DNA of 64,000 nucleotides, taken from NCBI RefSeq assembly GCF_019049105.1, contig NZ_JAHQZR010000002.1, positions 124,001 to 188,000 of the forward strand, in the 5' to 3' direction. Below, piece after piece: positions 24,390-33,631 of the stretch. Below the pieces are notes generated by a model. It searched no databases. It was not told the DNA's origin and saw only the letters and a list, made by a program, of their open reading frames with translations. The stretch is from Leucobacter chinensis (GTDB taxonomy: Bacteria; Actinomycetota; Actinomycetes; Actinomycetales; Microbacteriaceae). Within the stretch, counting starts at the first letter, position 1. Every line of letters begins with the position of its first letter. Both the position numbers and the translations under genes were made by a program.

Positions 24390-26246
24390 CTATTCAGGTC
24401 GTAGTGAACGTCGAGCCTGCTCGAGCATGCGTATCTGTTCTTGCAGTTGGCGAAACATCGCGTCTTGCGGGTCTTCGATGCGCTGCAGCCGTGACAGCAT
24501 CTCCTGCTTGAGGAGGAGCAGGTCGCGTTCAATGAGCGAGCTCACGATCGCGGTCACGTAGTGAGCGATGCCCTCGGCCTTGCGCTGCGGGATCGGTGCG
24601 AGAGCGAGCTCGCGCGCGACGCTCTGCATGTTCTCGGGCACCCCGGTGATCACGCGGTCGAGCCAGCCCGGCTGGTCAAGGCTCGTGAGCTGCTGCGCAA
24701 TCGATTGCGCGACGACGCCGAAGGTCGGCTCGTGAAACTGCACCGCGACGGCCTGCGCGAGCATCTCGACGCCCACCGTCTCGGGGTACTGCAGCATCGC
24801 CATGAGGGCGTCACGCTCGGCGCGCACGGGCGGCGTGTTGGGCAGCATGCGCAGCGTGATCTGGCGTTCAACAGCGGTCTCTTCGGGCGGTGGCATCCAC
24901 GCGGGGGGCTCTTCGATGACCGTCTGCTGGTTCGCATGGGCAGATCGCATGGCCTGCTGCACGTCGGCGAGGTCGGCACCCAGCATGAGTGACAGCTCCC
25001 GAGCGTAGCCCTTGCGCACGCCCTCATCGCGAATATCGGCGACAATCGGTGCCGCGGCTCGCAGCGCCGAAGAGCGACCCTCAACGGTGTTGAGGTCGAA
25101 ACGACCGATGGCCTGGCGCAGCGCAAACTCGAAGAGCGGCTTCTTCGCCTCGAACATCGCAGTGAGGGCCTCGTCGCCACGGTGCTGCCTGAGGTCAGAG
25201 GGGTCGAGCCCGTCGGGCGCAACCGCCATGTATGTCTGGGCGCTGAACTGTTTCTCGTCGGCGAAGGCTTTGAGTGCCGCCTTCTGCCCCGCTTCGTCGG
25301 GGTCAAAGGTGAAGATCACCTCGGCCGACACGTCGTCGCCCATCACCCGTCGCAGAAGCGAAATGTGCTCTTTGCCAAATGCCGTGCCACAGGTCGCAAC
25401 GGCTTCGGTGATGCCCGCGAGGTGGCATGCCATGACGTCTGTGTACCCCTCGACGACAATGACGCGTTTGTTCTGCGAGATCGCCCGCTTGCCGAGGTCG
25501 AGACCGTACAGCACCTTCGATTTGTGGTAGATCGGCGTTTCAGGCGTGTTCAGGTATTTGGGCCCGTTGTCGTCTTCACGCAGCTTACGTGCACCGAAGC
25601 CGAGGGTTTGCCCACTTGTGTCGCGGATTGGCCACACGAGGCGGCCACGAAAACGGTCATAGGTGCCGCGCTGGCCCTGCGAGAGCAGGCCCGCGAGCGA
25701 CATCTCTTCCTCGGTGAACCCCAGCTTGCCGAGGTGCTGCTTGAGGCTCTCCCACGAGTTGCGCGCGTAACCGACGCCAAACCTCGCCCACGAGGCCTCG
25801 TCGAAGCCCCTCGAGAGCAGCAGGTCTCGGCCGATCGCCGCTTCGTCACTCGCGAGCTGCTCGGCAAAGAACCTTGCCGCCGCGTCGTTGGCGGCGAACA
25901 GTCTCGTGCGGTTCGGGCCGGAGCGCTGCGGCGCTCCCCCCTCTTCGTAGGTGAGGGTATACCCGACCTTTGCGGCGAGACGCTCAACGGTCTCGGCGAA
26001 CGAGAGGTGATCCATGTTCTGAATGAACGAGATCGCGTCACCCGATTCGCCGCACCCGAAGCAGTGGTAGTAGCCGAGCGCTGGCCGCACGTGAAAGCTC
26101 GGGCTGCGTTCGTCATGAAAGGGGCACAGCCCCTTCATCGAATCGACACCGCCTGGTTTCAACGCGACATAGTCGCTCACCACGTCAGCGATATTGACGC
26201 GAGCTTTGACCTCGTCAATATCTTGTGCCCGAATACGCCCTGCCAT
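24390..26246 (-). CDS. dnaG: DNA primase DnaG
   Basis: The 618-residue primase is recognised by the N-terminal zinc finger (C41, H44, C62, C65 in GLCPFHDE and YHCFGCGE), followed by the RNA polymerase and TOPRIM core with VIVVEGYTDV and TFDPDEAG, and a C-terminal helical DnaB-binding domain. It makes RNA primers for replication. The ATG at 26246 is preferred; the frame is open up to 26282. It is cotranscribed with dgt (stop at 26263 overlaps nothing) in the order dgt then dnaG, common in actinobacteria. Confidence 0.97.
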   Translation of the reverse strand: MAGRIRAQDIDEVKARVNIADVVSDYVALKPGGVDSMKGLCPFHDERSPSFHVRPALGYYHCFGCGESGDAISFIQNMDHLSFAETVERLAAKVGYTLTYEEGGAPQRSGPNRTRLFAANDAAARFFAEQLASDEAAIGRDLLLSRGFDEASWARFGVGYARNSWESLKQHLGKLGFTEEEMSLAGLLSQGQRGTYDRFRGRLVWPIRDTSGQTLGFGARKLREDDNGPKYLNTPETPIYHKSKVLYGLDLGKRAISQNKRVIVVEGYTDVMACHLAGITEAVATCGTAFGKEHISLLRRVMGDDVSAEVIFTFDPDEAGQKAALKAFADEKQFSAQTYMAVAPDGLDPSDLRQHRGDEALTAMFEAKKPLFEFALRQAIGRFDLNTVEGRSSALRAAAPIVADIRDEGVRKGYARELSLMLGADLADVQQAMRSAHANQQTVIEEPPAWMPPPEETAVERQITLRMLPNTPPVRAERDALMAMLQYPETVGVEMLAQAVAVQFHEPTFGVVAQSIAQQLTSLDQPGWLDRVITGVPENMQSVARELALAPIPQRKAEGIAHYVTAIVSSLIERDLLLLKQEMLSRLQRIEDPQDAMFRQLQEQIRMLEQARRSLRPE

Positions 26247-26262
26247 GCAGAATACTTTAGCC

Positions 26263-27531
26263 CTATACCAAGGGAGCGACACACAGGCGCTGATGCCAGG
26301 CGATCGCTCCTTGGTCGGTCAACGAGGCGACCTGGTCGACGACGACGCGCCTCGCGGCACTCTCGCTCTCGGCCGCGATGAGTTCGTGCTGAAAGGGCAC
26401 CTCGAGGTGCTGCGGCCCACTCTCCCAGAGCACTGTGAGCAGCTCTTCGAGCAGATCCCGCTGGCGCCGGTACGTTGGCTGTCGTCGCCCCGAAGCCATA
26501 ACGTAGGCTGCAACGATGCCCTTGAGCACCGCGATCTCCTCTTCAACGTGGCGTGGCACGACGATGTTTGCCCCGTAGCGGGCGATATTTGCCGATCCCG
26601 CGGCTTCTTGCGTGAGATCGATCGAGGCGCGCGCGAAGCGGCCGATGAGATCACTCGTAAAGTTTTTGAGTTGCGCGTGGTCCTGGTTCGATCCGCGCCA
26701 AGAGGTGAGCCACGAATCAATCGCGGCGATGCGGTCAAACGCGAGTGCGAGCTGCTCGTTCGTGAAGTCTTCGCCGGCCCACTCTCGCACCTGCTCGATG
26801 AGGCTTTCGTGTCCAGAGCGACTGTTCAACAGTTCGGGGTCGATGAAGCCACTCACGACGGCGTCTTCGAAGTCGTGCACCGAGTAGGCAATGTCATCTG
26901 ACAGGTCCATGACCTGAGCTTCAGCGCACTTCGTCCTGGGGGTCGCACCCTCGCGCATCCACTCGTACACCGGCAGGTCGTCGGCGTAGTAGCCGAACTT
27001 TGGCGAGTGATCGAGCGGCACCGCAAGCCTTGCGACGGCCTCGTCGAGACTCCACGGGTACTTGCAACTCGCGTCGAGCGTCGCACGGGTGAGGTTCAGG
27101 CCAACGCTCTTGCCGTCAGCGGTGAACCGCTTGGGCTCGAGCCTGGCGAGAATGCGCAGCGTCTGGGCGTTGCCCTCGAAGCCGCCGTAGCCCGTCATCC
27201 ACTGGTCGAGGGCGCGCTCACCGTTGTGACCAAAGGGCGGGTGCCCGAGGTCGTGGGCGAGGCAGGCGGTATCGACGATGTCTTCGTCGAGGCCGAGCGA
27301 GGTCGCGAGTTCGCGGCCGATCTGTGCGACCTCGAGCGAGTGCGTGAGCCGGTTGCGCGCGAAGTCGATGCCGGCGGTCGGGCTCAGCACCTGCGTCTTC
27401 GCGGCGAGCCTGCGCCACCCACCCGAGTGGATCACGCGGGCCCGATCGCGCACAAACGGGCTGCGCGAGCTCGCGTGCGACTCGTCGAGATACCGCTCGG
27501 CGTCGTGCGCCGTGTACTGAGCTTTAGCCAC
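26263..27531 (-). CDS. dgt: deoxyguanosinetriphosphate triphosphohydrolase-like HD protein
   Basis: The 422-residue protein carries the HD motif of dNTP triphosphohydrolases: H64 in NRLTHSLEVAQ and H93-D94 in LAHDLGHPPFGHNGE. dGTPase hydrolyses dGTP to deoxyguanosine and triphosphate. The GTG at 27531 overlaps the dus stop as GTGGCTAA and fits the family length, whereas the open frame to 27834 would overlap dus by 300 bases and is not used. It sits between dus and dnaG in a nucleotide and replication operon. Confidence 0.92.
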   Translation of the reverse strand: MAKAQYTAHDAERYLDESHASSRSPFVRDRARVIHSGGWRRLAAKTQVLSPTAGIDFARNRLTHSLEVAQIGRELATSLGLDEDIVDTACLAHDLGHPPFGHNGERALDQWMTGYGGFEGNAQTLRILARLEPKRFTADGKSVGLNLTRATLDASCKYPWSLDEAVARLAVPLDHSPKFGYYADDLPVYEWMREGATPRTKCAEAQVMDLSDDIAYSVHDFEDAVVSGFIDPELLNSRSGHESLIEQVREWAGEDFTNEQLALAFDRIAAIDSWLTSWRGSNQDHAQLKNFTSDLIGRFARASIDLTQEAAGSANIARYGANIVVPRHVEEEIAVLKGIVAAYVMASGRRQPTYRRQRDLLEELLTVLWESGPQHLEVPFQHELIAAESESAARRVVVDQVASLTDQGAIAWHQRLCVAPLV

Positions 27532-28708
27532 CCGAGTCGTCCCTCTCAGCTTCTTCAAGCTCGGTGAAATCGACCGAGGCTGTCTCACGCGAGTCGAGCC
27601 AGCCGTCGGGTAACGCGGTGCGCTTGGGCCTGCCGGCCCTGCCTCGCGGCCCCTCGGCAGCTTCTTCAGGGTAGGGAATCTCGCGATCCATCGTCTCGAA
27701 AATCTCGTCCATGTGCTCGAGCGTCTCAACGCCCGCGAGCGAACGGCGCACGTCGCCGCCAACCCCGTACCCCTTGAGGTACCAGGCAATGTGCTTGCGA
27801 ATGTCGCGGCAGGCCCGCAGCTCTTCGCCATCAAAAAACTCGATGAGTAGTTCGGTGTGGCGACGAATCGTGTCCATGACGCCGCCGAGCAGTGGCTTCA
27901 CCTGAGCGGCGCTCGCCTCTTCTGGCGAGATGATGCCGGCACGCTCCTGGAACGCCGCGTTCAGGTCGGCAAACAGCCACGGGCGCCCCTGGCAGCCGCG
28001 CCCGACAACGACGCCGTCGCAGCCGGTCTCTTCGACCATGCGCACCGCGTCGGCTCCCGACCAGATGTCGCCGTTGCCGAGAATCGGCACGCTCGTGATC
28101 GCCTCTTTGAGGGTGCGGATCGACTCCCAGTCAGCCTCTCCCGAGTAGTGCTGATTGGCGGTGCGGCCGTGCAACGCGATCGCCGCGACGCCAGCGTCTT
28201 CGGCGGCCTTAGCCGCGTCGAGGAACGTCAGGTGGTCGTCGTCAATGCCCTTGCGCATCTTCACGGTGACAGGAATATCGCCGGCCTCGCGCACCGCTGC
28301 CTTCACGATGCTCGTAAAGAGGTCGTGCTTCCATGGCAGCGCGGCTCCCCCGCCCTTTCGGGTCACCTTCGGCACGGGGCAACCAAAGTTCATGTCTATG
28401 TGGTCGGCGAGGTCGTTCTCGACGAGGTATCGCACGGCCTCGCCCATGTAGTGCGGATCGACGCCGTACAACTGAATCGAGCGAGGCGTCTCACTCTCGT
28501 GATGCTTGATGAGCCTAAGCGAGGTGTCGGTCTGCTCGACGAGCGCGCGCGAGGTGATCATTTCGCTCACGTAGAGGCCCTCGCCATACTCGCGGCAGAG
28601 CCTCCTGAACGCCGTGTTCGTGATGCCTGCCATCGGTGCCAGCACGATGGGCGAGCCGATCGTGAGGTTGCCGATGCGCAACGGTTCTAGGGTTCCAGTC
28701 TCTTTCAC
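27524..28708 (-). CDS. dus: tRNA-dihydrouridine synthase, DusB family
   Basis: 394 residues with a TIM-barrel flavoprotein signature: [18 protein letters not shown] at the start and active Cys110 in [20 protein letters not shown] (spread over two motifs). The cysteine protonates uridine in tRNA during reduction. GTG start overlaps the uppS stop as GTGA. The last 70 residues are a charged tail not seen in all family members. It precedes dgt in the same transcript. Confidence 0.94.
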   Translation of the reverse strand: MKETGTLEPLRIGNLTIGSPIVLAPMAGITNTAFRRLCREYGEGLYVSEMITSRALVEQTDTSLRLIKHHESETPRSIQLYGVDPHYMGEAVRYLVENDLADHIDMNFGCPVPKVTRKGGGAALPWKHDLFTSIVKAAVREAGDIPVTVKMRKGIDDDHLTFLDAAKAAEDAGVAAIALHGRTANQHYSGEADWESIRTLKEAITSVPILGNGDIWSGADAVRMVEETGCDGVVVGRGCQGRPWLFADLNAAFQERAGIISPEEASAAQVKPLLGGVMDTIRRHTELLIEFFDGEELRACRDIRKHIAWYLKGYGVGGDVRRSLAGVETLEHMDEIFETMDREIPYPEEAAEGPRGRAGRPKRTALPDGWLDSRETASVDFTELEEAERDDSGG

Positions 28709-29559
28709 TCGTCTATTGTCTCAGACGTTGCGCCATAACTCTGAGGGGCACGGCTCGGGGCGCGGTTTGGGGCGCCGTCAATCGCCCCACCGAAACGACG
28801 ATCGCGTGAGTGGAACGTATCGATCGCTTCCCAGAGATGGTGCCTTCGAAAGTCTGGCCAAAGCGTGTCAAGAAAGACCATCTCGGCGTACGACGACTGC
28901 CAGATGAGAAAGTTACTGAGGCGTTGCTCACCCGAGCTACGAATAAACAGGTCGACGCCGGGAACCTCTGGCACGTAGAGGTGGCGTTCGATCGTTCGCT
29001 CGGTGATACCCTTCGACGTGAGCCGCCCCTCTTCAACCTCGGCCGCGATCGCGCGCACGGCATCGACGAGTTCGTTGCGCCCGCCATAGTTGACGCACAT
29101 CGTGAGTGTGAGCCCGGTGTTGTTCGCGGTGACACGCTCGGTGTGCTTGAGCTCGTTGATGACTGAGCGCCAGAGCTTCGGGCGTCGGCCAGACCAGCGC
29201 ACGCGCACGTTCCAGCTATGTAGCTGCTCGCGGCGGCGCCGCATCACGTCACGGTTGAAGCCCATAAGAAAACGCACCTCGTCGGGCGATCGGCGCCAGT
29301 TCTCGGTCGAAAAGGCATACACGCTGAGGTGCTTGACCCCCGCTTGAATGGCGCCCGCCACCACGTCGAGCAACGCCTGCTCGCCGACCTTATGGCCTTC
29401 GACCCTCGGCAGGCCCCGCTGGTTTGCCCACCTCCCATTGCCATCCATAACGATGGCAATGTGCTTGGGAGCCGGCCCACGAAACGTCGGGGCGCTCTGC
29501 CCCGTCCAATCGAGGGGAACGATGCCGCTCGGTGCGACTGAAGTGACTGGATCTGTCAT
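28705..29559 (-). CDS. uppS: isoprenyl (undecaprenyl) diphosphate synthase
   Basis: The 284-residue cis-prenyltransferase has catalytic D39 in [17 protein letters not shown], followed by the helical domain and the conserved [15 protein letters not shown] and YAEMVF elements that bind the allylic substrate. It condenses IPP with farnesyl diphosphate to the lipid carrier for peptidoglycan. The IPP it needs is made by the mevalonate operon at the end of this window. Overlaps dus and lies just after recO. Confidence 0.95.
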   Translation of the reverse strand: MTDPVTSVAPSGIVPLDWTGQSAPTFRGPAPKHIAIVMDGNGRWANQRGLPRVEGHKVGEQALLDVVAGAIQAGVKHLSVYAFSTENWRRSPDEVRFLMGFNRDVMRRRREQLHSWNVRVRWSGRRPKLWRSVINELKHTERVTANNTGLTLTMCVNYGGRNELVDAVRAIAAEVEEGRLTSKGITERTIERHLYVPEVPGVDLFIRSSGEQRLSNFLIWQSSYAEMVFLDTLWPDFRRHHLWEAIDTFHSRDRRFGGAIDGAPNRAPSRAPQSYGATSETIDE

Positions 29560-29574
29560 GCGCGAAAGGGGTTC

Positions 29575-30306
29575 CTACCATTGTGAGTGCGAAGCGATCC
29601 GCATTGATTTGAGGCCGCGTTCAAGATGCCATTGAGTATACGACGCTGCAAAGCTTGCCGCCTCTTTTCTCGCTCGATCGCCCGCCGCGATCGCGGTCGG
29701 CCAGTCTCCCGAGAAGAGTGCCGCGAGCAGCTCGGGGGTTTCTTGCGTGACCCGCATGATGCCGGCTTCGCCGCAGCGTTCACACAGCACCCCGCCGTGC
29801 TGCACCGAGAGCCGCTGGTGCGGGCCGGGCGCCTCGCACACGACGCAGTCGACGAAGCCAGCGGCCCAGCCCGAGAGCGCAATCGCGCGAATAAGATAGG
29901 CGTCGCGCACGAGCTCCGGGTCAATCTCACCCTCAGCGAGCGTGCGCAGGGCGCCGAGCAGCAGGTTAAAATGGGCCCGCCCTCCCCCGTCTTCGGCGAG
30001 CTTTTCGCTCGTCTCAACGAGAATGCTGCCGATGCTGTAGCGGTCGTAGTCGTGCGCCAGCGCCTGCGTGTAGGCCTGCAGCGTCACCGCCTGCGTGATC
30101 GTGTCGAGCGAGCGCCCCTCATACGCCTGAATGTCGACGAGCATGAAGGGTTCGAGCCGCCCGCCAAACTTTGACGAGGTTTTGCGCACCCCCTTCGCAA
30201 CGAGCCGCGTAACCCCGCGCTCACGCAAAAACATCGTGATGATGCGATCGGCCTCGCCGAGCTTGTGCGTTCTCAGCACGATTCCCTGATCGCGGTAAAC
30301 TGCCAT
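29575..30306 (-). CDS. recO: DNA repair protein RecO
   Basis: 243 residues. MAVYRDQGIVLRTHKLGEAD is the hallmark OB-fold start. The central part holds a C-x2-C zinc ribbon (CVVCEAP and VLCERCGEAG), and the remainder is helical. RecO anneals ssDNA and loads RecA with RecR. The ATG at 30306 is chosen because the family starts there; the frame is open to 30579. It heads the minus-strand run recO-uppS-dus-dgt-dnaG. Confidence 0.95.
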   Translation of the reverse strand: MAVYRDQGIVLRTHKLGEADRIITMFLRERGVTRLVAKGVRKTSSKFGGRLEPFMLVDIQAYEGRSLDTITQAVTLQAYTQALAHDYDRYSIGSILVETSEKLAEDGGGRAHFNLLLGALRTLAEGEIDPELVRDAYLIRAIALSGWAAGFVDCVVCEAPGPHQRLSVQHGGVLCERCGEAGIMRVTQETPELLAALFSGDWPTAIAAGDRARKEAASFAASYTQWHLERGLKSMRIASHSQW

Positions 30307-30369
30307 ACGAAAAGTATCTCTCATTCGGTTGGTAAAGCGCCGAACCCAAGCGCCCGAAAGAAGGCCCCT

Positions 30370-31248
30370 GTGCAAGCTTTTGCCGCGGTCGACGCATTCC
30401 AGCTCCCGCTCTCGCTCGACCTCTCGGCGGTCACGCTCGGCAGCATTCAGGGCGCCATGTTTGCCGCGGGCTTCAAACGCATTGACTTGCTCGGCGTGTC
30501 GATCATCGGCACCGTCGCCGGTCTCGGCGGAGGCCTCCTGCGCGACATCATGCTCGGCGTCACCCCGGCGGCCCTCCAATCGAACTGGTACCTGCTCGTT
30601 GCCGTGCTCGGATCCTTCATCGGCATGCTGCTCAACCAGCTCCTCATGCGCGTCGACGGGCTCATCACCTTGCTCGACGCACTCTCGATCGGCATGTACG
30701 CGGCCCTCGGAACCACCAAAGCCCTCGCAGCGGGCCTTCCCGTCGTGCCCTCCCTCTTCGTCGGAACCCTCGCTGCCGTCGGAGGAGGCGTACTGCGCGA
30801 CCTCTTACTCAACATTCCGATCTCGGTCTTACAGGTCGGCTCGCTCTACGCCATAGCCGCGCTCGCGGGCAGCGTGAGTGTCATCGTCTCGCTTCTATTG
30901 GGCGCCTCCGTCGCCATCGCCGGCATCGTCTGCGTCGTCGTCACGACCCTCGTGCGCCTGCTCGCGGTGCGCTTCGGCTGGAGCCTTCCTGAACAACGCG
31001 CCATCAAACAGCGCCGCCAGCGCCAGATGCGCGAGGTCACCGAGACCATCGAGGCCCTTCGCACCGGCGTCATCGACATCGACGAGCTGAGTCGCCTCGC
31101 TCTCGCCGACGATGGCGAGCAGCCCGAAACCGCAGCGGATCGCGCCGCGAATCCCCGCCCCAGTTCCAGCAGCGCCCGCGCCCGCGCCCGATCTCGATCC
31201 CGGCAACCGCGTGGCCGTTCGCGCTGGGGCCGCCGCCGGTCGCGGTAG
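30370..31248 (+). CDS. TRIC/UPF0126-family membrane channel protein
   Basis: 292 residues with two repeats of three hydrophobic helices, each with a Gly-rich loop: TVAGLGGGLLRDIMLGV and TLAAVGGGVLRDLLLN. GGGxxRD twice is the signature of the bacterial TRIC (UPF0126) family of small cation channels. The GTG at 30370 is preferred, with AGAAGG upstream; an open frame reaches 30265. After residue 230 comes an Arg/Ser-rich basic tail (SRSRQPRGRSRWGRRRSR). The tail's final codons are part of a 19-bp tandem repeat. Confidence 0.88.
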   Translation: MQAFAAVDAFQLPLSLDLSAVTLGSIQGAMFAAGFKRIDLLGVSIIGTVAGLGGGLLRDIMLGVTPAALQSNWYLLVAVLGSFIGMLLNQLLMRVDGLITLLDALSIGMYAALGTTKALAAGLPVVPSLFVGTLAAVGGGVLRDLLLNIPISVLQVGSLYAIAALAGSVSVIVSLLLGASVAIAGIVCVVVTTLVRLLAVRFGWSLPEQRAIKQRRQRQMREVTETIEALRTGVIDIDELSRLALADDGEQPETAADRAANPRPSSSSARARARSRSRQPRGRSRWGRRRSR

Positions 31249-31284
31249 TCGGTGCCGGTCGCGGTAGTCGGTGCCGGTCGCGGC
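31236..31284. repeat. 19-bp tandem repeat over the end of the channel gene
   Basis: The unit ccggtcgcggtagtcggtg occurs at 31236-31254 and 31255-31273 with a partial third copy 31274-31284. The stop codon TAG of the channel gene lies inside copy 1. Confidence 0.75.
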
Positions 31285-31365
31285 AGCGCGGCGCAGCTCA
31301 CGGTAGCACGGCGTTCTCGTGGTGCCGGCGCACGGGAGAAACCGTTGCGGGGTTTCGGACCCCGG

Positions 31366-31424
31366 TGCTGCTCGACTTTCAAACGCCAGCACTGCTCGAC
31401 TTTCGAACGCCAGTGCTGCTCGAG
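31366..31424. repeat. 24-bp tandem repeat, 2.5 copies
   Basis: ctgctcgactttc(a/g)aacgccag units begin at 31368, 31392 and 31416 (24-base spacing, last copy incomplete). It lies in the gap between the channel gene and ruvC. Confidence 0.7.
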
Positions 31425-31446
31425 TTCAGAATCGCGTTTTCCGTCT

Positions 31447-31498
31447 ACTTGACGAAAAGCAGGGTTGTGGCGCGAAAACACCCTGCTTTTCGTCAAGT
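31447..31498. repeat. palindromic REP-like repeat, copy A
   Basis: acttgacgaaaagcagggt (31447-31465) and its exact reverse complement (31480-31498) form a 19-bp stem with a 14-base loop. The same element recurs at 31581-31636, 49297-49348 and 49390-49439. Lies between the convergent channel gene and ruvC. Confidence 0.85.
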
Positions 31499-31580
31499 CG
31501 ATTGAAAACAAGCGCACGAGAACTGCGCCGTCCTCCGAAGCCGGTCAAAGGTAGCGCTTTGCGGAACGCGCGAAAGCCCG

Positions 31581-31636
31581 CCACTTGACAGAAAGCAGGG
31601 TTATTACACGGAAACACCCTGCTTTTCGTCACGTGG
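31581..31636. repeat. palindromic REP-like repeat, copy B
   Basis: ccacttgacagaaagcagggt (31581-31601) pairs with the arm at 31616-31636 (accctgcttttcgtcacgtgg) with two mismatches. It ends 24 bases from the ruvC stop. Confidence 0.8.
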
Positions 31637-31660
31637 ATTGCGCGAGGCGCACGAGCCCCG

Positions 31661-32272
31661 CTAGCGGCGCTTCGCTGCGCGCTCGGCCGCGAGCCACGCT
31701 TCCTGCGCGGGAGTCGTGGCCGATCCGCTGTGTGGGCCGGTCGCGGCAGCGGCCCCAGCCGCGATTGCCGAGCCGAGCGGGGTCGTCTTGCGTCCGGCAT
31801 ACGGGGTCGAGAGGGCGTGGGTGATCGCGAGGGCCAGGGCGTCGGCGGCATCGGCCGGTTTCGGAGGAGTCTTGAGGCCGAGGTGCTTCATGACCATGTT
31901 GGTGACCTGGCTCTTATCGGCGGCGCCGTAGCCGGTCACGCGCGACTTCACCTCGTTTGGAGTGTAGAGCGTCACCGGAACGCCAGCCCGCTCGGCGAGA
32001 AACATGACGATGCCCGAGATTTGGGCGACCCCCATGACGCTCGGCAGGTTTTGCTGGGCGAAAACTCGCTCGAGTGACACGGCGTCGACATCGCCACGCG
32101 TGATGATTGCCTCGAGCCCCGTGCCGAGCAACGCGAGGCGGCTTGGCAGGGGCGCGTCAGGCGCAGAACGCAGCACCTCGACGTGTTCGAACGAGAGCTG
32201 GCGGCGCGCTGAAACGTGAATGATCCCGACCCCACACCTGGTGAGGCCGGGATCAATGCCCAGAATGCGCAC
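31661..32272 (-). CDS. ruvC: Holliday junction resolvase RuvC
   Basis: The 203-residue nuclease has the four catalytic acids of RuvC: D7 (MRILGIDPGL), E68 (VSLERVFAQQ), D141 and D144 (ADAADALALAIT). It resolves Holliday junctions with RuvAB. It follows yebC by 12 bases on the same strand. The expected ruvA and ruvB genes do not follow; the next bases downstream are the REP-like pair. The C-terminal 30 residues are Ala-rich and unlike the family core. Confidence 0.95.
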   Translation of the reverse strand: MRILGIDPGLTRCGVGIIHVSARRQLSFEHVEVLRSAPDAPLPSRLALLGTGLEAIITRGDVDAVSLERVFAQQNLPSVMGVAQISGIVMFLAERAGVPVTLYTPNEVKSRVTGYGAADKSQVTNMVMKHLGLKTPPKPADAADALALAITHALSTPYAGRKTTPLGSAIAAGAAAATGPHSGSATTPAQEAWLAAERAAKRR

Positions 32273-32284
32273 GGTAAAGAGTGC

Positions 32285-33049
32285 TTACTCTTCGTTCGCG
32301 AGCTGCTCTTGCACCTCAGCTGAGAGGTCAAAGTTGGCGTAGACGTTCTGCACATCGTCGCTGTCTTCGAGCGCGTCGATGAGCTGGAACATCTTCTTCG
32401 CGACCTCGAGGTCAATATCGACCTTGAGGTTCGGCACGAACTGCGACTCTGCCGAGTCGTATTCGATGCCCGAGTCGACGAGCGCGGTGCGTGCCGCGTT
32501 CAGCTGTGCGGTGTCAACGATGACCTCGAAGAACTCGCCGTTGGGAGCCGGGGTTACCTCTTCGGCGCCCGCGTCGAGCACTGCCATGAGAATGTCGTCT
32601 TCGTTGGTGCCCTCGGCGGGAACCTCGATGACGCCCTTGCGCTCGAAGTTGTAGGCGACACTGCCCGGGTCGGCCATGGTGCCGTGGTTGCGAGTCATCG
32701 CGGTGCGCACCTCGGTTGCCGAGCGGTTCTTGTTGTCGGTGAGGCACTCGACGAGAATCGCGACGCCCCCGGGGCCGTAGCCCTCGTACATGATGGTCTG
32801 GTATTCAACCGAGTCACCGGTAAGGCCAGCGCCGCGCTTGATGGCGCGCTGGATGTTATCGCCGGGAACCGAGTTTTTCTTCGCCTTGTGCACGACCTCG
32901 GCGAGAGCTGGGTTGCCTGATTCGTCTGGCCCGCCGATGCGGGCAGCGACCTCGATCGCCTTAATGTGCTTGGCGAAGGCCTTCGCGCGCTTGGCGTCGA
33001 TGATGGCCTTTTTATGCTTCGTTGTCGCCCATTTTGAGTGACCTGCCAC
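32285..33049 (-). CDS. YebC/PmpR-family transcriptional regulator or translation factor
   Basis: 254 residues, usual family length, starting [21 protein letters not shown] with GTG and AGAGGACGTACC upstream. The [20 protein letters not shown] and YEGYGPGG motifs and the C-terminal [12 protein letters not shown] are diagnostic of the family. It was long described as a DNA-binding regulator, and recent work also links members to ribosome stalling relief. Typical placement next to ruvC. Confidence 0.95.
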   Translation of the reverse strand: MAGHSKWATTKHKKAIIDAKRAKAFAKHIKAIEVAARIGGPDESGNPALAEVVHKAKKNSVPGDNIQRAIKRGAGLTGDSVEYQTIMYEGYGPGGVAILVECLTDNKNRSATEVRTAMTRNHGTMADPGSVAYNFERKGVIEVPAEGTNEDDILMAVLDAGAEEVTPAPNGEFFEVIVDTAQLNAARTALVDSGIEYDSAESQFVPNLKVDIDLEVAKKMFQLIDALEDSDDVQNVYANFDLSAEVQEQLANEE

Positions 33050-33086
33050 GGTACGTCCTCTTTCTCGAGATGTACGGATGTATTAA

Positions 33087-33626
33087 CTAGGGTAGCTCAG
33101 GCCACGCTTCGGCGATTTCTCGCCGCGTGTCGCCGAGCAGTTTTGGCAGCGCTTTCGTCTGCGCAATGATCGGGAAGAAGTTGGCGTCTTGCGCCCACCG
33201 AGGCACGATGTGCTGGTGCAGGTGTGCCGCGATTCCAGCGCCCGCGACCACCCCCTGATTCATTCCGATGTTGAAGCCGTCATTGTGCGAGACCTGCTTC
33301 ACGACCCGCATCGCCGTTTGCGTGAGCGAGGCGATCTCGGCGACCTCTTCGCGTGTCGCAAGATCGTAGGTCGAGATATGCCGGTACGGGCACACCAACA
33401 GGTGCCCTGTGTTGTACGGGAAGAGGTTGAGCAACACGTAGGCGTGCTCTCCCCTCGCCACGATAAGAGCGTCTTCATCGCTCATCTCGGGCGCCTTGCA
33501 AAAAGGGCAGGTATCTTCCTCAGGCTGCGTCGTGTCTTGCACGTACACAAGCCGGTGCGGGGTCCAGAGACGCTGGAACGAATCGGGAACCCCGGCGAGG
33601 TGCGCCGCGCTTTCGACGCCGCTCAT
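33087..33626 (-). CDS. HIT-family hydrolase/phosphorylase
   Basis: 179 residues with the histidine triad HLHQHIVPRW preceded by a zinc site (CPFC motif TCPFCKAPE near residue 40) and HAYVLLNLFPYNTGHLLV. These match HIT proteins of the Ap4A phosphorylase or nucleotidyl hydrolase group. The start ATG at 33626 follows GCAGGAGTAGACGGT, six codons inside the frame that opens at 33644. It lies right after thrS, a conserved pair in actinobacteria. Confidence 0.88.
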   Translation of the reverse strand: MSGVESAAHLAGVPDSFQRLWTPHRLVYVQDTTQPEEDTCPFCKAPEMSDEDALIVARGEHAYVLLNLFPYNTGHLLVCPYRHISTYDLATREEVAEIASLTQTAMRVVKQVSHNDGFNIGMNQGVVAGAGIAAHLHQHIVPRWAQDANFFPIIAQTKALPKLLGDTRREIAEAWPELP

Positions 33627-33631
33627 ACCGT

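Noticed and set aside
25182-26381. 399-codon frame opposite dnaG
   Set aside because: Antisense shadow of a high-GC gene; the minus strand clearly encodes DNA primase.
27857-28690. 277-codon frame opposite the dus gene
   Set aside because: Antisense shadow; dus motifs are unambiguous.
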